Positions 34,686-43,272 of a stretch of 64,000 nt of DNA are shown here, piece after piece. Origin of the DNA: AP-15 sp963747735 (GTDB taxonomy: Bacteria; Pseudomonadota; Alphaproteobacteria; ATCC43930; CGMCC-115725); assembly GCA_963747735.1 (NCBI GenBank), contig CAVVGE010000026.1, positions 55,081 through 119,080 on the forward strand. The letters run 5' to 3'. The notes under the pieces were generated by a model. The model was not told the origin of the DNA. It searched no databases and saw nothing but the letters and a program-made list of their open reading frames with translations. A program made the position numbers and the translations under genes. The stretch's first letter is position 1. Every line of letters begins with the position of its first letter.

Positions 34686-35326
34686 AGGTCGTCGGAGTTT
34701 TGCTCGCCGGCGGCCAGTCGCGGCGCATGGGCGGCGGCGACAAGGCGCTGCGCCCGTTCGGCGAGGCGACACTGCTCGACCGGGTCGTCGCCCGGTTGCG
34801 GCCGCAGGTCGCAAAGCTCGTGCTCAACGCCAATGGCGACCCGGCGCGTTTTGCCGGTTTCGGCCTGCCGGTCGTCGCCGACAGCGTCCCCGATTTTGCC
34901 GGCCCGCTCGCCGGGGTGCTCGCCGGTCTCGATTGGGCGGCGGAGCACGCCCGGGATTGCCCTTATGTCGCCAGCGTCGCAACCGACACGCCGTTTTTTC
35001 CGCCTGACCTGGTGGCGCGGCTCGTGCGTGGCCTGGCCGAAGCCGGCGCCGATCTTGCTTGCGCCGCTTCGGGCGGGCGCCCGCACCCGGTGTTCGGCTT
35101 ATGGCCGGTGCGGCTCAAGGAGGAGCTGCGGCATGCGGTCGTCGCGGACGGCATCCGCAAGGTCGATCTCTTCACCGCGCGCCACAAGCTCGTGACGGTG
35201 CCGTTCGACGAGCGGCCGGCCGACCCGTTATTCCCAGCCGACCGGTTTTTCCCAGCCGACCCATTCTTCAACGTCAACCGGCCGGAGGATTTCGCCGCCG
35301 CTGCGGCGCTCGCCGCTCGCTGCTAG
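34682..35326 (+). CDS. mobA: molybdenum cofactor guanylyltransferase MobA
   Basis: This 214-residue nucleotidyltransferase makes bis-MGD. It has GVLLAGGQSRRMGGGDKALR at the N-terminus, DSVPDFAGPLAGVLAGLDWA, ATDTPFFPPDL and the end NVNRPEDFAAA. The ATG at 34682 overlaps the fdhD stop. Near the C-terminus a short duplicated segment (LFPAD-RFFPAD-PFFN) has been added by DNA repetition. Its TAG stop shares the CTAG palindrome with the stop of the small gene on the other strand. Confidence 0.93.
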   Translation: MKVVGVLLAGGQSRRMGGGDKALRPFGEATLLDRVVARLRPQVAKLVLNANGDPARFAGFGLPVVADSVPDFAGPLAGVLAGLDWAAEHARDCPYVASVATDTPFFPPDLVARLVRGLAEAGADLACAASGGRPHPVFGLWPVRLKEELRHAVVADGIRKVDLFTARHKLVTVPFDERPADPLFPADRFFPADPFFNVNRPEDFAAAAALAARC

Positions 35327-35430
35327 TGGAACAGCTTGAGGGCGTTGAGCGCGGTCTCGACGACGCCCCAGGCCAAGGGGATGCCGACTAGCCCCCAGGC
35401 CAGGACCAGCTTTATCGTGTTGCCGGGCAT
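35323..35430 (-). CDS. small membrane protein linked to the OFA-type MFS transporter
   Basis: This 35-residue peptide is MPGNTIKLVLAWGLVGIPLA then WGVVETALNALKLFH, a single membrane helix with the KLVLAWxxVGIPLAWGV core. From memory it corresponds to the MFS transporter small subunit found after oxalate/formate-family transporters. Its ATG overlaps the transporter stop (TGATG), which is the main evidence that it is translated and works with the transporter. It is too short for most automatic gene calls. Confidence 0.75.
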   Translation of the reverse strand: MPGNTIKLVLAWGLVGIPLAWGVVETALNALKLFH

Positions 35431-36827
35431 CAGTGACTCCCAAATACCGGGGCGGCTTCGACCTCGTCGTCGGCCGCCATCGCCTTCATGTGGTAGCGCG
35501 AGCTGACCGCCCTGACAAAGGCATTGCAAAGGAGGCCGACGACCAGCAGCACGGCCATGACATACATCGTGACGTTATAGGCTTGGGCCCTGGCGACACC
35601 GTGGGTCAGGTTGTACTCGCGAATGTAGTTGACCAGCACCGGGCCAAAGATGCCTGCCATCGACCAGGCGGTCAGCAGCAGCCCGTGGATGGCGCCGACA
35701 TAGCGGGTGCCGAACATGTCGCGCAGATAGGCCGGCACGGTCGAAAAGCCGCCGCCATACATGCTGATGATGATGCAGAAGCACGCCACGAACAGCGCCA
35801 CATTGCCGATTCTGCCGGCATGCGGCACTACCGAATAGAGGATGATCCCGAGGATAAAGAACACAAAATAGGTGTTCTTGCGCCCGAGATAATCGGAGAC
35901 CGACGCCCAGAAAAAGCGCCCGCCCATGTTGAACAGGCTCATCAGCCCGACAAATCCGGCCGCCGCGGTGACGGTGACGCGCCCGGGGAACATTTCCTGG
36001 CTCATCGCCGAGGCCTGACCGAGCACCCCGATGCCGGCGGTGACGTTGAGGCACAACACCCACCAGATCAGCCAGAATTGCGGCGTCTTCAGCGCATGAT
36101 AGACAAAGACGTTCTCGCGGGTGACGAGCCCGGTCGATTGCGTCGGCGCCACATAGCCGGCCGGCGCCCATCCGGGCCGTGGCACACGCACGATCGCCGC
36201 ACCCACCATCATGAAGCAGAAATAGACCACGCCCAGCACGATAAAGGTCTCGGCCACCCCGACATGGGTCGGTGTCGAAAACCGGTGCATCAGCCAGACC
36301 GACAGCGGTGCCGCGATAAAGGCGCCGCCGCCAAACCCCATGATCGCCATGCCGGTCGCCATGCCGGGCCGGTCGGGAAACCATTTGATCAGGGTCGACA
36401 CCGGCGAGATGTAGCCGATGCCGAGGCCAAACCCGCCGAGCACGCCATAGCCGATATAGATCAGCCAGATGTTGTGCAGGTAGACGCCGATCGCCGATAG
36501 AAAGAAGCCGCCGGCCCAGCACAAGGCGGCGGTGAACATCGCCCGCCGCGGCCCGCTCTCCTCAACCCAGCGGCCGAGCAATGCCGCCGAGACGCCGAGA
36601 AAGAAAATGCCGAGGCTGAAAATCCAGCCGAGCTCGGTCAGCTTCCAATCTCCGGGCGCCGATTTGGAGATGCCGATCAATTTGGTCATCGGCAGGTTGA
36701 AAACGCTGAAAGCGTAGGCTTGGCCGATGCACAAATGGACGCAAAGCGCCGCTGGCGGGATCAGCCAACGGCTGTAGCCCGGCGGCGCGACAATTCGCCG
36801 TTGGTCGAGAAGCGACAATAGAGCCAC
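35430..36827 (-). CDS. OFA-family (oxalate/formate antiporter type) MFS transporter
   Basis: This 465-residue, 12-helix major facilitator has LCIGQAYAFSVFNLPMTKLI in helix 1, GYGVLGGFGLGIGYISPVST with the following KWFPDRPGMATGMAIMGFGG, and GRFFWASVSDYLGRKNTYF as the mid-protein MFS loop. These are OFA-family features; substrates include oxalate, formate and other small carboxylates. A substrate cannot be assigned from sequence alone, although nearby FdhD and the formyl-CoA-forming lyase fit a C1 acid. It is coupled to a 35-residue partner gene and divergent from chpT. Confidence 0.9.
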   Translation of the reverse strand: MALLSLLDQRRIVAPPGYSRWLIPPAALCVHLCIGQAYAFSVFNLPMTKLIGISKSAPGDWKLTELGWIFSLGIFFLGVSAALLGRWVEESGPRRAMFTAALCWAGGFFLSAIGVYLHNIWLIYIGYGVLGGFGLGIGYISPVSTLIKWFPDRPGMATGMAIMGFGGGAFIAAPLSVWLMHRFSTPTHVGVAETFIVLGVVYFCFMMVGAAIVRVPRPGWAPAGYVAPTQSTGLVTRENVFVYHALKTPQFWLIWWVLCLNVTAGIGVLGQASAMSQEMFPGRVTVTAAAGFVGLMSLFNMGGRFFWASVSDYLGRKNTYFVFFILGIILYSVVPHAGRIGNVALFVACFCIIISMYGGGFSTVPAYLRDMFGTRYVGAIHGLLLTAWSMAGIFGPVLVNYIREYNLTHGVARAQAYNVTMYVMAVLLVVGLLCNAFVRAVSSRYHMKAMAADDEVEAAPVFGSH

Positions 36828-37022
36828 GTGCTGCCCTCCCTAATGTACGTCGGCTCGCGTGATAACGGACCAAAGCACGAATGCGCAAGGTGTTCCTCGT
36901 CGCACTCGGCGTGCGAGCATAACAGATCCGCCGGCGGTGTGCAGTCGATTGTGGGCCGGCCTTCGCGCGGCCTGTCGGCAGCGCGGCCTTGCAGCGAGCG
37001 GGCCGGCGTGCCAGCATTAACC

Positions 37023-37643
37023 ATGCTTGCGGCGCCCGATCTTCGCTTGATCTCCTTGCTGACGGCGCGGCTGTGCCACGAATTGGTGACGCCGATCACA
37101 GCGATCGGCAACGGCGCCGAGCTGATCGTCGAAGGCGACGCCGATTTCGCCCACGAGGCGACGGCCCTCGTCGCCGACAGCGCAAGGCGGGCCGCGAGCC
37201 GGCTGCAATTTTATCGTTTCGCCTATGGTTTTGGCGGTGGCGATCTGGCCCCCGGACTGGCCCCCAGCGACCTCGCAATCGGCTTTTTCGAGGCCAGCGG
37301 GATCACCGTCAACTATCCGGCGGCGGTTCGGCAGCTCCCGCTCGAGTGGCAGAAGCTCGCTTGCAATCTGCTGTTGCTCGGACGCGAAGGGCTGCCCCGC
37401 GGCGGTGCGCTGAGCTTGGAGAAGGACGCCGCCGGGCCTGGTCTGCAAGCAATCGGCGACAGCGCCGCCTTGGCCGCCGATTTCCGGACTGCGCTCGCCT
37501 TGGAGGCGCCGACCCAGGCGCTGACGGTGCGCACGGCGCAGGCTTGCTTTACCGGTTTGCTCGCCCGCAGCCTGGGCTGCCGCCTCAAGGCAACGGCAGC
37601 GCAGACCGGCGGGTTTCGGCTGGGCTTGGCCGCGGCGGCCTAA
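37023..37643 (+). CDS. chpT: ChpT-type histidine phosphotransferase
   Basis: This 206-residue protein has the ChpT/HPTransfase dimerisation domain with the phospho-accepting His19 in LTARLCHELVTPITAIGNGA, followed by a degenerate ATPase-like domain. ChpT passes phosphate from the CckA kinase to CtrA and CpdR in the alphaproteobacterial cell-cycle relay. The ATG at 37023 was chosen because the 65 upstream codons are not family-like. It is convergent with ctrA and overlaps its stop by 4 bp, an unusually direct pairing of relay and target. Confidence 0.88.
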   Translation: MLAAPDLRLISLLTARLCHELVTPITAIGNGAELIVEGDADFAHEATALVADSARRAASRLQFYRFAYGFGGGDLAPGLAPSDLAIGFFEASGITVNYPAAVRQLPLEWQKLACNLLLLGREGLPRGGALSLEKDAAGPGLQAIGDSAALAADFRTALALEAPTQALTVRTAQACFTGLLARSLGCRLKATAAQTGGFRLGLAAAA

Positions 37644-38398
37644 GCCGTCGCCGTGTCGTGTCGCGGCATGGCGTTGCCCACCGCGGCAACCGATGCGGCC
37701 GCCGCGGCAGCAAGCGGAGATTCGAGCGGGTCGCGCAGCACATAGCCACGGCCCCACACGGTCTCGATGCAATGCCGGCCGCCGCTCGCCTCGGCGAGCT
37801 TTTTGCGCAGCTTGCAGACAAAGACGTCGATGATCTTGAGCTCGGGCTCGTCCATCCCGCCGTAGAGATGGTTGAGAAACATCTCTTTGGTCAAGGTGGT
37901 GCCTTTGCGCAGGCTGAGCAATTCGAGAATGCCGTATTCCTTGCCGGTCAAATGCACCGGCCGGCCATCGACCTCGACGGTGCGCGCTTCGAGGTTGACG
38001 ACGAGCTTCCCGGTGCGAATGACCAACTCGGCATGCCCCTTCGAGCGGCGCACGATTGCCTGGATGCGAGCCACCAGCTCGCGCCGATCGAACGGCTTGG
38101 TCAGAAAATCGTCGGCGCCAAAGCCGAGGCCTCTGAGCTTGTGATCGAGCTCGCCGAGACCCGAAAGTATCAATATCGGCGTGCGGACGCGCGCTGCGCG
38201 CAACCGACGGAGCACCTCGTACCCGTCGATATCCGGCAGCATCAGATCGAGCAGGATGATGTCGTAGTCGTACAGCTTGCCGATCTCGAGCCCGTCTTCG
38301 CCGAGATCGGTTGCATCGCAGATGAAATTCTCCTTTCTGAGCAGCATCTTGATGTTTGCGGCCGTAGCCGAGTCGTCTTCGACGAGAAGCACACGCAT
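37640..38398 (-). CDS. ctrA: cell-cycle response regulator CtrA
   Basis: This 252-residue OmpR-family regulator has a receiver domain with Asp51 as phospho-acceptor (IILLDLMLPDIDGYEVLRRL) and an acidic pocket VEDDS. The winged-helix domain contains LTGKEYGILELLSLRKGTTL, MFLNHLYGGMDEPELKIIDV and FVCKLRKKL, the invariant CtrA DNA-binding helix. A 20-residue Ala-rich tail follows the conserved core. The ATG at 38398 starts MRVLLVEDDSAT. Upstream lie TTAAC half-sites and a GANTC site, as in autoregulated ctrA promoters. Confidence 0.97.
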   Translation of the reverse strand: MRVLLVEDDSATAANIKMLLRKENFICDATDLGEDGLEIGKLYDYDIILLDLMLPDIDGYEVLRRLRAARVRTPILILSGLGELDHKLRGLGFGADDFLTKPFDRRELVARIQAIVRRSKGHAELVIRTGKLVVNLEARTVEVDGRPVHLTGKEYGILELLSLRKGTTLTKEMFLNHLYGGMDEPELKIIDVFVCKLRKKLAEASGGRHCIETVWGRGYVLRDPLESPLAAAAAASVAAVGNAMPRHDTATA

Positions 38399-38448
38399 AA
38401 CAGCCTCCGGGGGAAACGGGGCCGGCAACCTCAGCCGGCGGTGCCGTG

Positions 38449-38492
38449 ATTAACATTACCCAAGGTAGTTAACATATCGTTGTCGGAGAGTC
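38449..38492 (-). promoter_or_regulatory. candidate ctrA promoter control region (TTAAC half-sites and GANTC)
   Basis: GATTAAC (38448-38454) and GTTAAC (38468-38473) sit 50-75 bp upstream of the ctrA start. They resemble CtrA half-sites (TTAAC), though their spacing is not the classical TTAA-N7-TTAA. A CcrM methylation motif GAGTC (GANTC) lies at 38488-38492. In Caulobacter, ctrA is controlled by CtrA itself and by GANTC methylation; applying that here is inference. Confidence 0.45.
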
Positions 38493-38970
38493 CATAGCCG
38501 TGTCATCTATCCTAGGCCAACAACCGAGGGTAGCAAGATGGCGATTCGGCCGCCCCGTTCCCTCTGAGCGAAGAAATTAAGCATTCCGGAGTCCGCCGGC
38601 GATAACGAGTGTCGGTTCGGGTTTCTGCCGGATGATTCCGGCACTCCCCCGATGCGCATCCCCAGCGGTCAGCCGCGCCCGTTCCGGCGCGGCAACGCGT
38701 CGCATCGATCGACCGCCACGAGCCCGCATGTTCCCGGAAGGTTCTAGACGTGGGCCGGATCACGATACCTGGCCCGGCGGCGGCTGCGAGCGGATTGTGT
38801 CATGAATTGTACAAGCCTCCGTTTATGCGTCTTTTATGTGGCAAACGGCAGGCTACAGGGAGGCAGGAATTGCCAAGTGTGAGCTGCCTCACACTCGGCT
38901 GCGATTTTTGCTTGCGCCCGAGCTCGGCCGAGCCTCACCTCATCGCCGGGGCGAGGAGGGAAGGAAGGCC
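38493..38970. other. 478-bp gap without a convincing gene
   Basis: Between the ctrA control region and the SDR gene no open frame has a recognisable product, and codon patterns on both strands look random. The SDR ribosome binding site (GAGGAGGG) lies at its right end. It may hold the promoters of both divergent genes. Confidence 0.5.
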
Positions 38971-39723
38971 ATGGATCTGAGGCTCGTGGGCAAGACCGCG
39001 CTGGTCACCGGCGCCAGTATCGGGATCGGCCGCGCCATCGCCAAAGGCCTCGCGGCCGAGGGTGTGCAGGTGGCGGCGGTGGCGCGGCGCGGCGCTTTGC
39101 TCGACAGCCTCGCCGGTGAGATCGAGCGGATGCAGGGGCCGCGCCCGGTGCCGATCGTTCAGGACATCATGGCGCCCGACGCGGCGGCACGGCTGCGCGA
39201 CACCGCGCTCGCCGGGCTCGGCCATGTCGATATCCTGGTCAACTGCGCCGGCGGCAGCAGGCCGCTGCCGGTCGATGCCCCGGAAGACAAGTGGGAAGAG
39301 GCGATCACCCTCAACTTCACCCGGCAGCGCCAGATCACGCATGCGCTCTTGCCGCAGATGATCGAGCGGCGCTGGGGACGGATCATCAACATCACCGGCA
39401 AATCCGAGCCCGACCGGCTCAACGCCGCGTTCTCGGCAAAGGCCGCGGTGCATGCCTGGGCCAAGGGCTTGTCGCGCGAGCTCGGGCAATACGGGATCAC
39501 CGTCAATTCGATCCCGCCGGGACGGATCATGAGCGAGCAGATCCGGCGCAACTACCCCGAGGAATATCGCAAGAGCCATGCCGCGGCGGAGATCCCGGCC
39601 GGCGCCTATGGCGAGCCCGAGGACCTTGCGGTGCTGGCGGTGTTTCTCGCTTCGCCGCTCGCGCATTACATCAGTGGCGCCGTCATCCCGGTCGATGGCG
39701 GCCTCAGGCGTTATGCTTTTTGA
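38971..39723 (+). CDS. SDR family oxidoreductase without the catalytic tyrosine
   Basis: This 250-residue classical-length SDR has the cofactor loop TGASIGIG (13-20), NCAGG (91-95) and the C-terminal SGAVIPVDGG. The expected YxxxK motif reads AFSAK: Lys157 is present but residue 153 is Ala instead of Tyr (LNAAFSAKAAVHAWAKG). The DNA (AAC GCC GCG TTC TCG GCA AAG) is unambiguous. Similar LNxxxSAKAAVHAWAKG sequences occur in a subfamily, so this may be a stable variant rather than damage. Reductase activity by the standard mechanism is doubtful. ATG at 38971 with GAGGAGGGAAGGAAGG upstream. It is 14 bp upstream of a thioredoxin-fold gene. Confidence 0.85.
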   Translation: MDLRLVGKTALVTGASIGIGRAIAKGLAAEGVQVAAVARRGALLDSLAGEIERMQGPRPVPIVQDIMAPDAAARLRDTALAGLGHVDILVNCAGGSRPLPVDAPEDKWEEAITLNFTRQRQITHALLPQMIERRWGRIINITGKSEPDRLNAAFSAKAAVHAWAKGLSRELGQYGITVNSIPPGRIMSEQIRRNYPEEYRKSHAAAEIPAGAYGEPEDLAVLAVFLASPLAHYISGAVIPVDGGLRRYAF

Positions 39724-39737
39724 GGCGAGGCGGCAAA

Positions 39738-40361
39738 ATGGCAGAGACGGCCTCGGCGAGCCCACCCGATCGGCCATCGGCGCGGCGGCGCTTGCGCCCG
39801 TTGCTGCTGGTGCCGGTCGTGGCCTTTATCGGGCTCGTCGCCGCGTTTGCGCTGGGCCTCCGGCACGATCCCCGTTTGGTTCCCTCGCCGCTGATCGGCA
39901 AGCCGGTGCCGGCGTTCGACCTGCCCCCGGTCAAGGGGCATAGCCTCGGCCTCTCGTCGAAGGATTTGCGGGGGCATGTGACCCTGGTCAACGTCTTCGC
40001 GTCGTGGTGTGTCGCCTGCCGCGAGGAGCACGCGCTCCTGGTCCGGCTCGGACAGCAGCAGATCGTGCCGATCGAGGGGCTCGACTACAAAGACAAGCCG
40101 GCGGATGCGGTGCGCTGGCTCCAGAGCATGGGCGACCCCTACGCTCGAACCGGCGCCGACGCCGACGGCAGGGTGGCGATCGATTGGGGGGTCTACGGCG
40201 TGCCCGAAACCTTTGTCGTCGATCGCAGCGGCCATATCGCCTACAAGCAGATCGGCCCGATCACCCCGGAAATCCTCGATCGCACGATTCTGCCGCTGAT
40301 CGAGCAGCTGCGCGGCAGAACCCGAGCTGCGCAGCAAAACCCGGCGGGCGGCGAAGGCTAG
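39738..40361 (+). CDS. CcmG/DsbE-type periplasmic thioredoxin
   Basis: This 207-residue membrane-anchored thioredoxin has one N-terminal helix (about 22-45) and a periplasmic domain with the active site FASWCVACREEH. The CcmG-type GVYGVPETFVVDRSGHIAYK follows. CcmG keeps apocytochrome c cysteines reduced during heme attachment. The rest of the ccm system is not in this window, but several c-type cytochromes are (10-11 kb). It is followed 10 bp later by a second, TlpA-type thioredoxin gene. Confidence 0.9.
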   Translation: MAETASASPPDRPSARRRLRPLLLVPVVAFIGLVAAFALGLRHDPRLVPSPLIGKPVPAFDLPPVKGHSLGLSSKDLRGHVTLVNVFASWCVACREEHALLVRLGQQQIVPIEGLDYKDKPADAVRWLQSMGDPYARTGADADGRVAIDWGVYGVPETFVVDRSGHIAYKQIGPITPEILDRTILPLIEQLRGRTRAAQQNPAGGEG

Positions 40362-40371
40362 CGATTGGCCG

Positions 40372-40987
40372 ATGCGTTATTCGGCGGTTCGAGCGTCCGC
40401 GTGGATCGCGGTTGCCGCGGCAATCGCGCTCGTCGCCGTGCTCAGCGGGCTGACGCTTTCGCAAACTCGGCCGGTGCCGCGCGCGACCGATCGCGCCCGC
40501 TCGCCGGATTCCCTGGCGCTCACCGTGTTCGCCACGCCCCGGCCGATGCCGCCGATTTATTTCGACGACGCCGCGGGCCGATGCGCTGACCATCGCCGAT
40601 TTTCGCGGCCGCGTGGTCCTGCTCAACTTTTGGGCCACCTGGTGCGAGCCGTGCCGGCAGGAGATGCCGACGCTCGACCGGCTGGCGGCCAAGCTCGGCG
40701 GCGCGGGCTTCGCTGTCGTGCCGGTGTCGATCGACCGGGGCGGCGCCGCCGCGGTCAAGCCGTTCTACAAAAAGCTCGGTTTGGAAAAGCTGGCGGTCTA
40801 CCTCGATGCGTCGGGCAAGGCGCCAGCAACGCTCGGCCTTCCCGGCGTTCCCGCCACCTTGCTGATCGACCGCGAAGGACGCGAAGTCGCGCGCAAGATG
40901 GGCGAGGCCGATTGGGACAGCCCGCAGATGATCGCATTGATGCGCCGCTACCTCGGGCCGGATGGCGCCAGCGCAAAGCCGCGCTGA
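40372..40987 (+). pseudogene. TlpA/ResA-like thioredoxin, split by a +1 frameshift
   Basis: The N-terminal frame gives a signal anchor (SAWIAVAAAIALVAVLSG) and the lead-in MPPIYFDDAAG. After about 40579 the rest is one frame over: ALTIADFRGR, VVLLNFWATWCEPCRQEMPT with the active site WCEPC, and GVPATLLIDREGREVARKMG to the stop at 40987. Removing one base in GCGGGCCGATGCG restores a normal TlpA-family protein of about 204 residues. No other damage is visible, so the shift may be recent or a sequence error. It probably forms a thiol-redox pair with the CcmG gene upstream. Confidence 0.75.
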
Positions 40988-41017
40988 CGGCAAGCCGGGC
41001 CAAGGCGGGGGCCGGTC

Positions 41018-43072
41018 TTACGAGGCCGCGTTTGGAAACAGCGCGTCGAGCAGGTTCCAGCGCGGCCGGCGTTGGGCGCGCGGCTTGCCGTCGATCCAAT
41101 AAGCGTGCTGTGCGGCATGGAAGCCGTCGCCTTCCTTGAGCTCGAGCCACTGGTCGAGGTATTGGCGCAAGCTGTCTGCACCGGGCGGCAGCAGATAAGC
41201 AAACAGCATCGGGCTGCCGGTCTCGGCAGGAGCCACCGCGGTGAAGCCGGGGTGGGCGGCGGCCCAGGCGCCCGCCTGCTCCAAGGTCCACACCGCGGCG
41301 TCGATGCGGTCCATGATCGCCGGCAAATCCTGGTAATTGGGCACCATGGTGATGGCGGCGGCGGGGAACAGGCGGCGCACCATCGGCACCAGCACCGGGT
41401 CGTCGAACACCGCCAGCCGCAGGCGCGGCATCGCCAGGATTGCCTTGCGGTCGAGAAACTCGCCGGCCCGCCTGGAGCGCACGATCAACGCCATCGGGCT
41501 CTGAAAATACGAGCGCGACACCGTCAATCGCTGCAGCCGCTCATCCGTGACGTAGATCCCGCCGACCGCGATATCGAACCGGCGTTGGACCAGCTCGTCG
41601 GACAATTCGGTCCAGGAATACGGGATCAGGTCGAGCGCCACATCGAGGTCGGACGCCAGCTGATAGGCATAGGCGATGTCGAAACCGACCAGATCGCCAT
41701 GGGCATTCCTGTAGCTGAACGGAATGACGTTCGGGTTGTAGCCGACCCGTAAAACTCCGCTGCGCTGGATGGCCGACAGGGTCGGCTCGCGGGGGCTGCC
41801 GGTTTGCTCGCCGACCACCGTCACCTTGTGCGCCAGCGCCGGGTCGAGGCTCAGCTGCAGCAGCGCGTTGCTCGGCCCGGGCAGCAGCACCGGCCGCATC
41901 GCAACCCCGGCGAGCGCCACCAGCGCAAAGATCGCGCCGCTCCCCAGCAATGTGCCGCATAGGCGCACCGGATGCGGCCGCAACTTGCGGAAATAGACGA
42001 GCGGGACCAGCACCGTGGCAAAGCCGAAGCCCATCACCGACAGCGCCACCTGGCCATAACGCGTGACCGTCCAGGTTTCGAGGAAGAGGTTGAGTACATT
42101 CGCCGGCAGGCCCAGCCAGCTGGTCAAAAACACCACGCCATCGACCGTCGCGGTCGGCGAGCCGAAGCCCGAGAGCAGCGTCCAGAACGGCAGCAGCAGG
42201 AGCTCGGTTGCGGTCAACCGCAGCTGGTGGACAAAAGCTGCAAACAGCATCAGCAGGTAGAGAAAATAATTGCCGAGCTGAGCCAGCACATAGCTGATCG
42301 ACAGGCTCGCTTGGAGGATGTCGGTGCGCTCGTCGCCTTCCGGGCAGCCGGCCCGGGCGGCGACCCGCTCGGCCGCTTTCAGCACAAAGGGCAGCGCTAC
42401 CACCGACAATGTCGTCACCAGCGCCAGGACAAAGGCCGGACGCAGCTCGGCGAGAATCTCGCGATAGCCGACCGGCGCCACCGCGGCCAGCACCGCCGGC
42501 AGGACGACAAAAGCGAGCAGCAAGGTGCCGATCAGAAACAGCGACACATAGAGCAGCAAGCCGCCCATCCGGTCGGGCTGGATCGTCCCGGCGGCGGCGG
42601 CGAAAAGCGCAAAAACGCCGATCGGCGCCACCCGCACGATCCAGCCCCAGATCGTGACGCTTGCCACCCGGATCGCTTCGAGGATCTCGAACAGCGCCGC
42701 CTTGCGCTCGATCCGTTGGATCGCAATCCCATAGACGATGGCGAACACCACCACCGCCGGCACGTAGTTCTTGCCCAGCGCATCGAACAGATTGGCCGGG
42801 ATCAGCAGGCTGAGCAGGCTCGCTTGTTTGGCCGCAATCGCCGGCGTCAGCACGCTCGGCAGCGGCGGCGCCGGGATCGCGCGCGCGAGCGCCCAGATGC
42901 CGATAAAGGTCAGCGCCCACATGAACAGATAAACGGCCCAGCTTGCCGAGAACAGGCGGCGCGCCATCGCCGGGGTCAGCCGTCCGACACCGTACAGCAG
43001 CGAGCACAAAAGATAGGGATAGACCGCTACCTGCAGCATCATCGCATAGGCGGAGCCTAGCGGCTGGAGCAC
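41018..43072 (-). CDS. cation:dicarboxylate/amino-acid symporter (DAACS) fused to a solute-binding domain
   Basis: Residues 1-400 are the glutamate-transporter fold (LLLYVSLFLIGTLLLAFVVL, LLPFWTLLSGFGSPTATVDG for the hairpin loop). Residues about 440-660 form a type 3 (SBP_bac_3) binding domain: RVGYNPNVIPFSYRNAHGDL, GFDIAYAYQLASDLDVALDL and DIAVGGIYVTDERLQRLTVS. The visible GTG start (43072) cuts off the first membrane helix. The frame continues upstream with a matching helix (VGSIGLPVWILIGAVAGIAA) but has no ATG, GTG or TTG before a stop near 43260. Either a rare start codon or an upstream sequence error is implied. Such symporter-SBP fusions are known but little studied. Confidence 0.8.
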   Translation of the reverse strand: MLQPLGSAYAMMLQVAVYPYLLCSLLYGVGRLTPAMARRLFSASWAVYLFMWALTFIGIWALARAIPAPPLPSVLTPAIAAKQASLLSLLIPANLFDALGKNYVPAVVVFAIVYGIAIQRIERKAALFEILEAIRVASVTIWGWIVRVAPIGVFALFAAAAGTIQPDRMGGLLLYVSLFLIGTLLLAFVVLPAVLAAVAPVGYREILAELRPAFVLALVTTLSVVALPFVLKAAERVAARAGCPEGDERTDILQASLSISYVLAQLGNYFLYLLMLFAAFVHQLRLTATELLLLPFWTLLSGFGSPTATVDGVVFLTSWLGLPANVLNLFLETWTVTRYGQVALSVMGFGFATVLVPLVYFRKLRPHPVRLCGTLLGSGAIFALVALAGVAMRPVLLPGPSNALLQLSLDPALAHKVTVVGEQTGSPREPTLSAIQRSGVLRVGYNPNVIPFSYRNAHGDLVGFDIAYAYQLASDLDVALDLIPYSWTELSDELVQRRFDIAVGGIYVTDERLQRLTVSRSYFQSPMALIVRSRRAGEFLDRKAILAMPRLRLAVFDDPVLVPMVRRLFPAAAITMVPNYQDLPAIMDRIDAAVWTLEQAGAWAAAHPGFTAVAPAETGSPMLFAYLLPPGADSLRQYLDQWLELKEGDGFHAAQHAYWIDGKPRAQRRPRWNLLDALFPNAAS

Positions 43073-43272
43073 CGCTGCGCGCTCGCCAAAGACGATCCCG
43101 GCGGCGATGCCGGCGACGGCGCCGATCAGGATCCAAACCGGCAGGCCGATCGACCCGACGATCGCGGCACCGATTGCAGGCGACGGACGCCGAGGCGCCT
43201 GACCGGCCCGCGCTCCGCGCCCGCCGGGTGCGGCCGTCGCATCATCGGCGCGCCCGGCATTGCCGGCTCAGC

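Noticed and set aside
38512..38763. Possible 83-codon gene on the minus strand upstream of the SDR
   Set aside because: No ribosome binding site, no family resemblance and atypical codon pattern.
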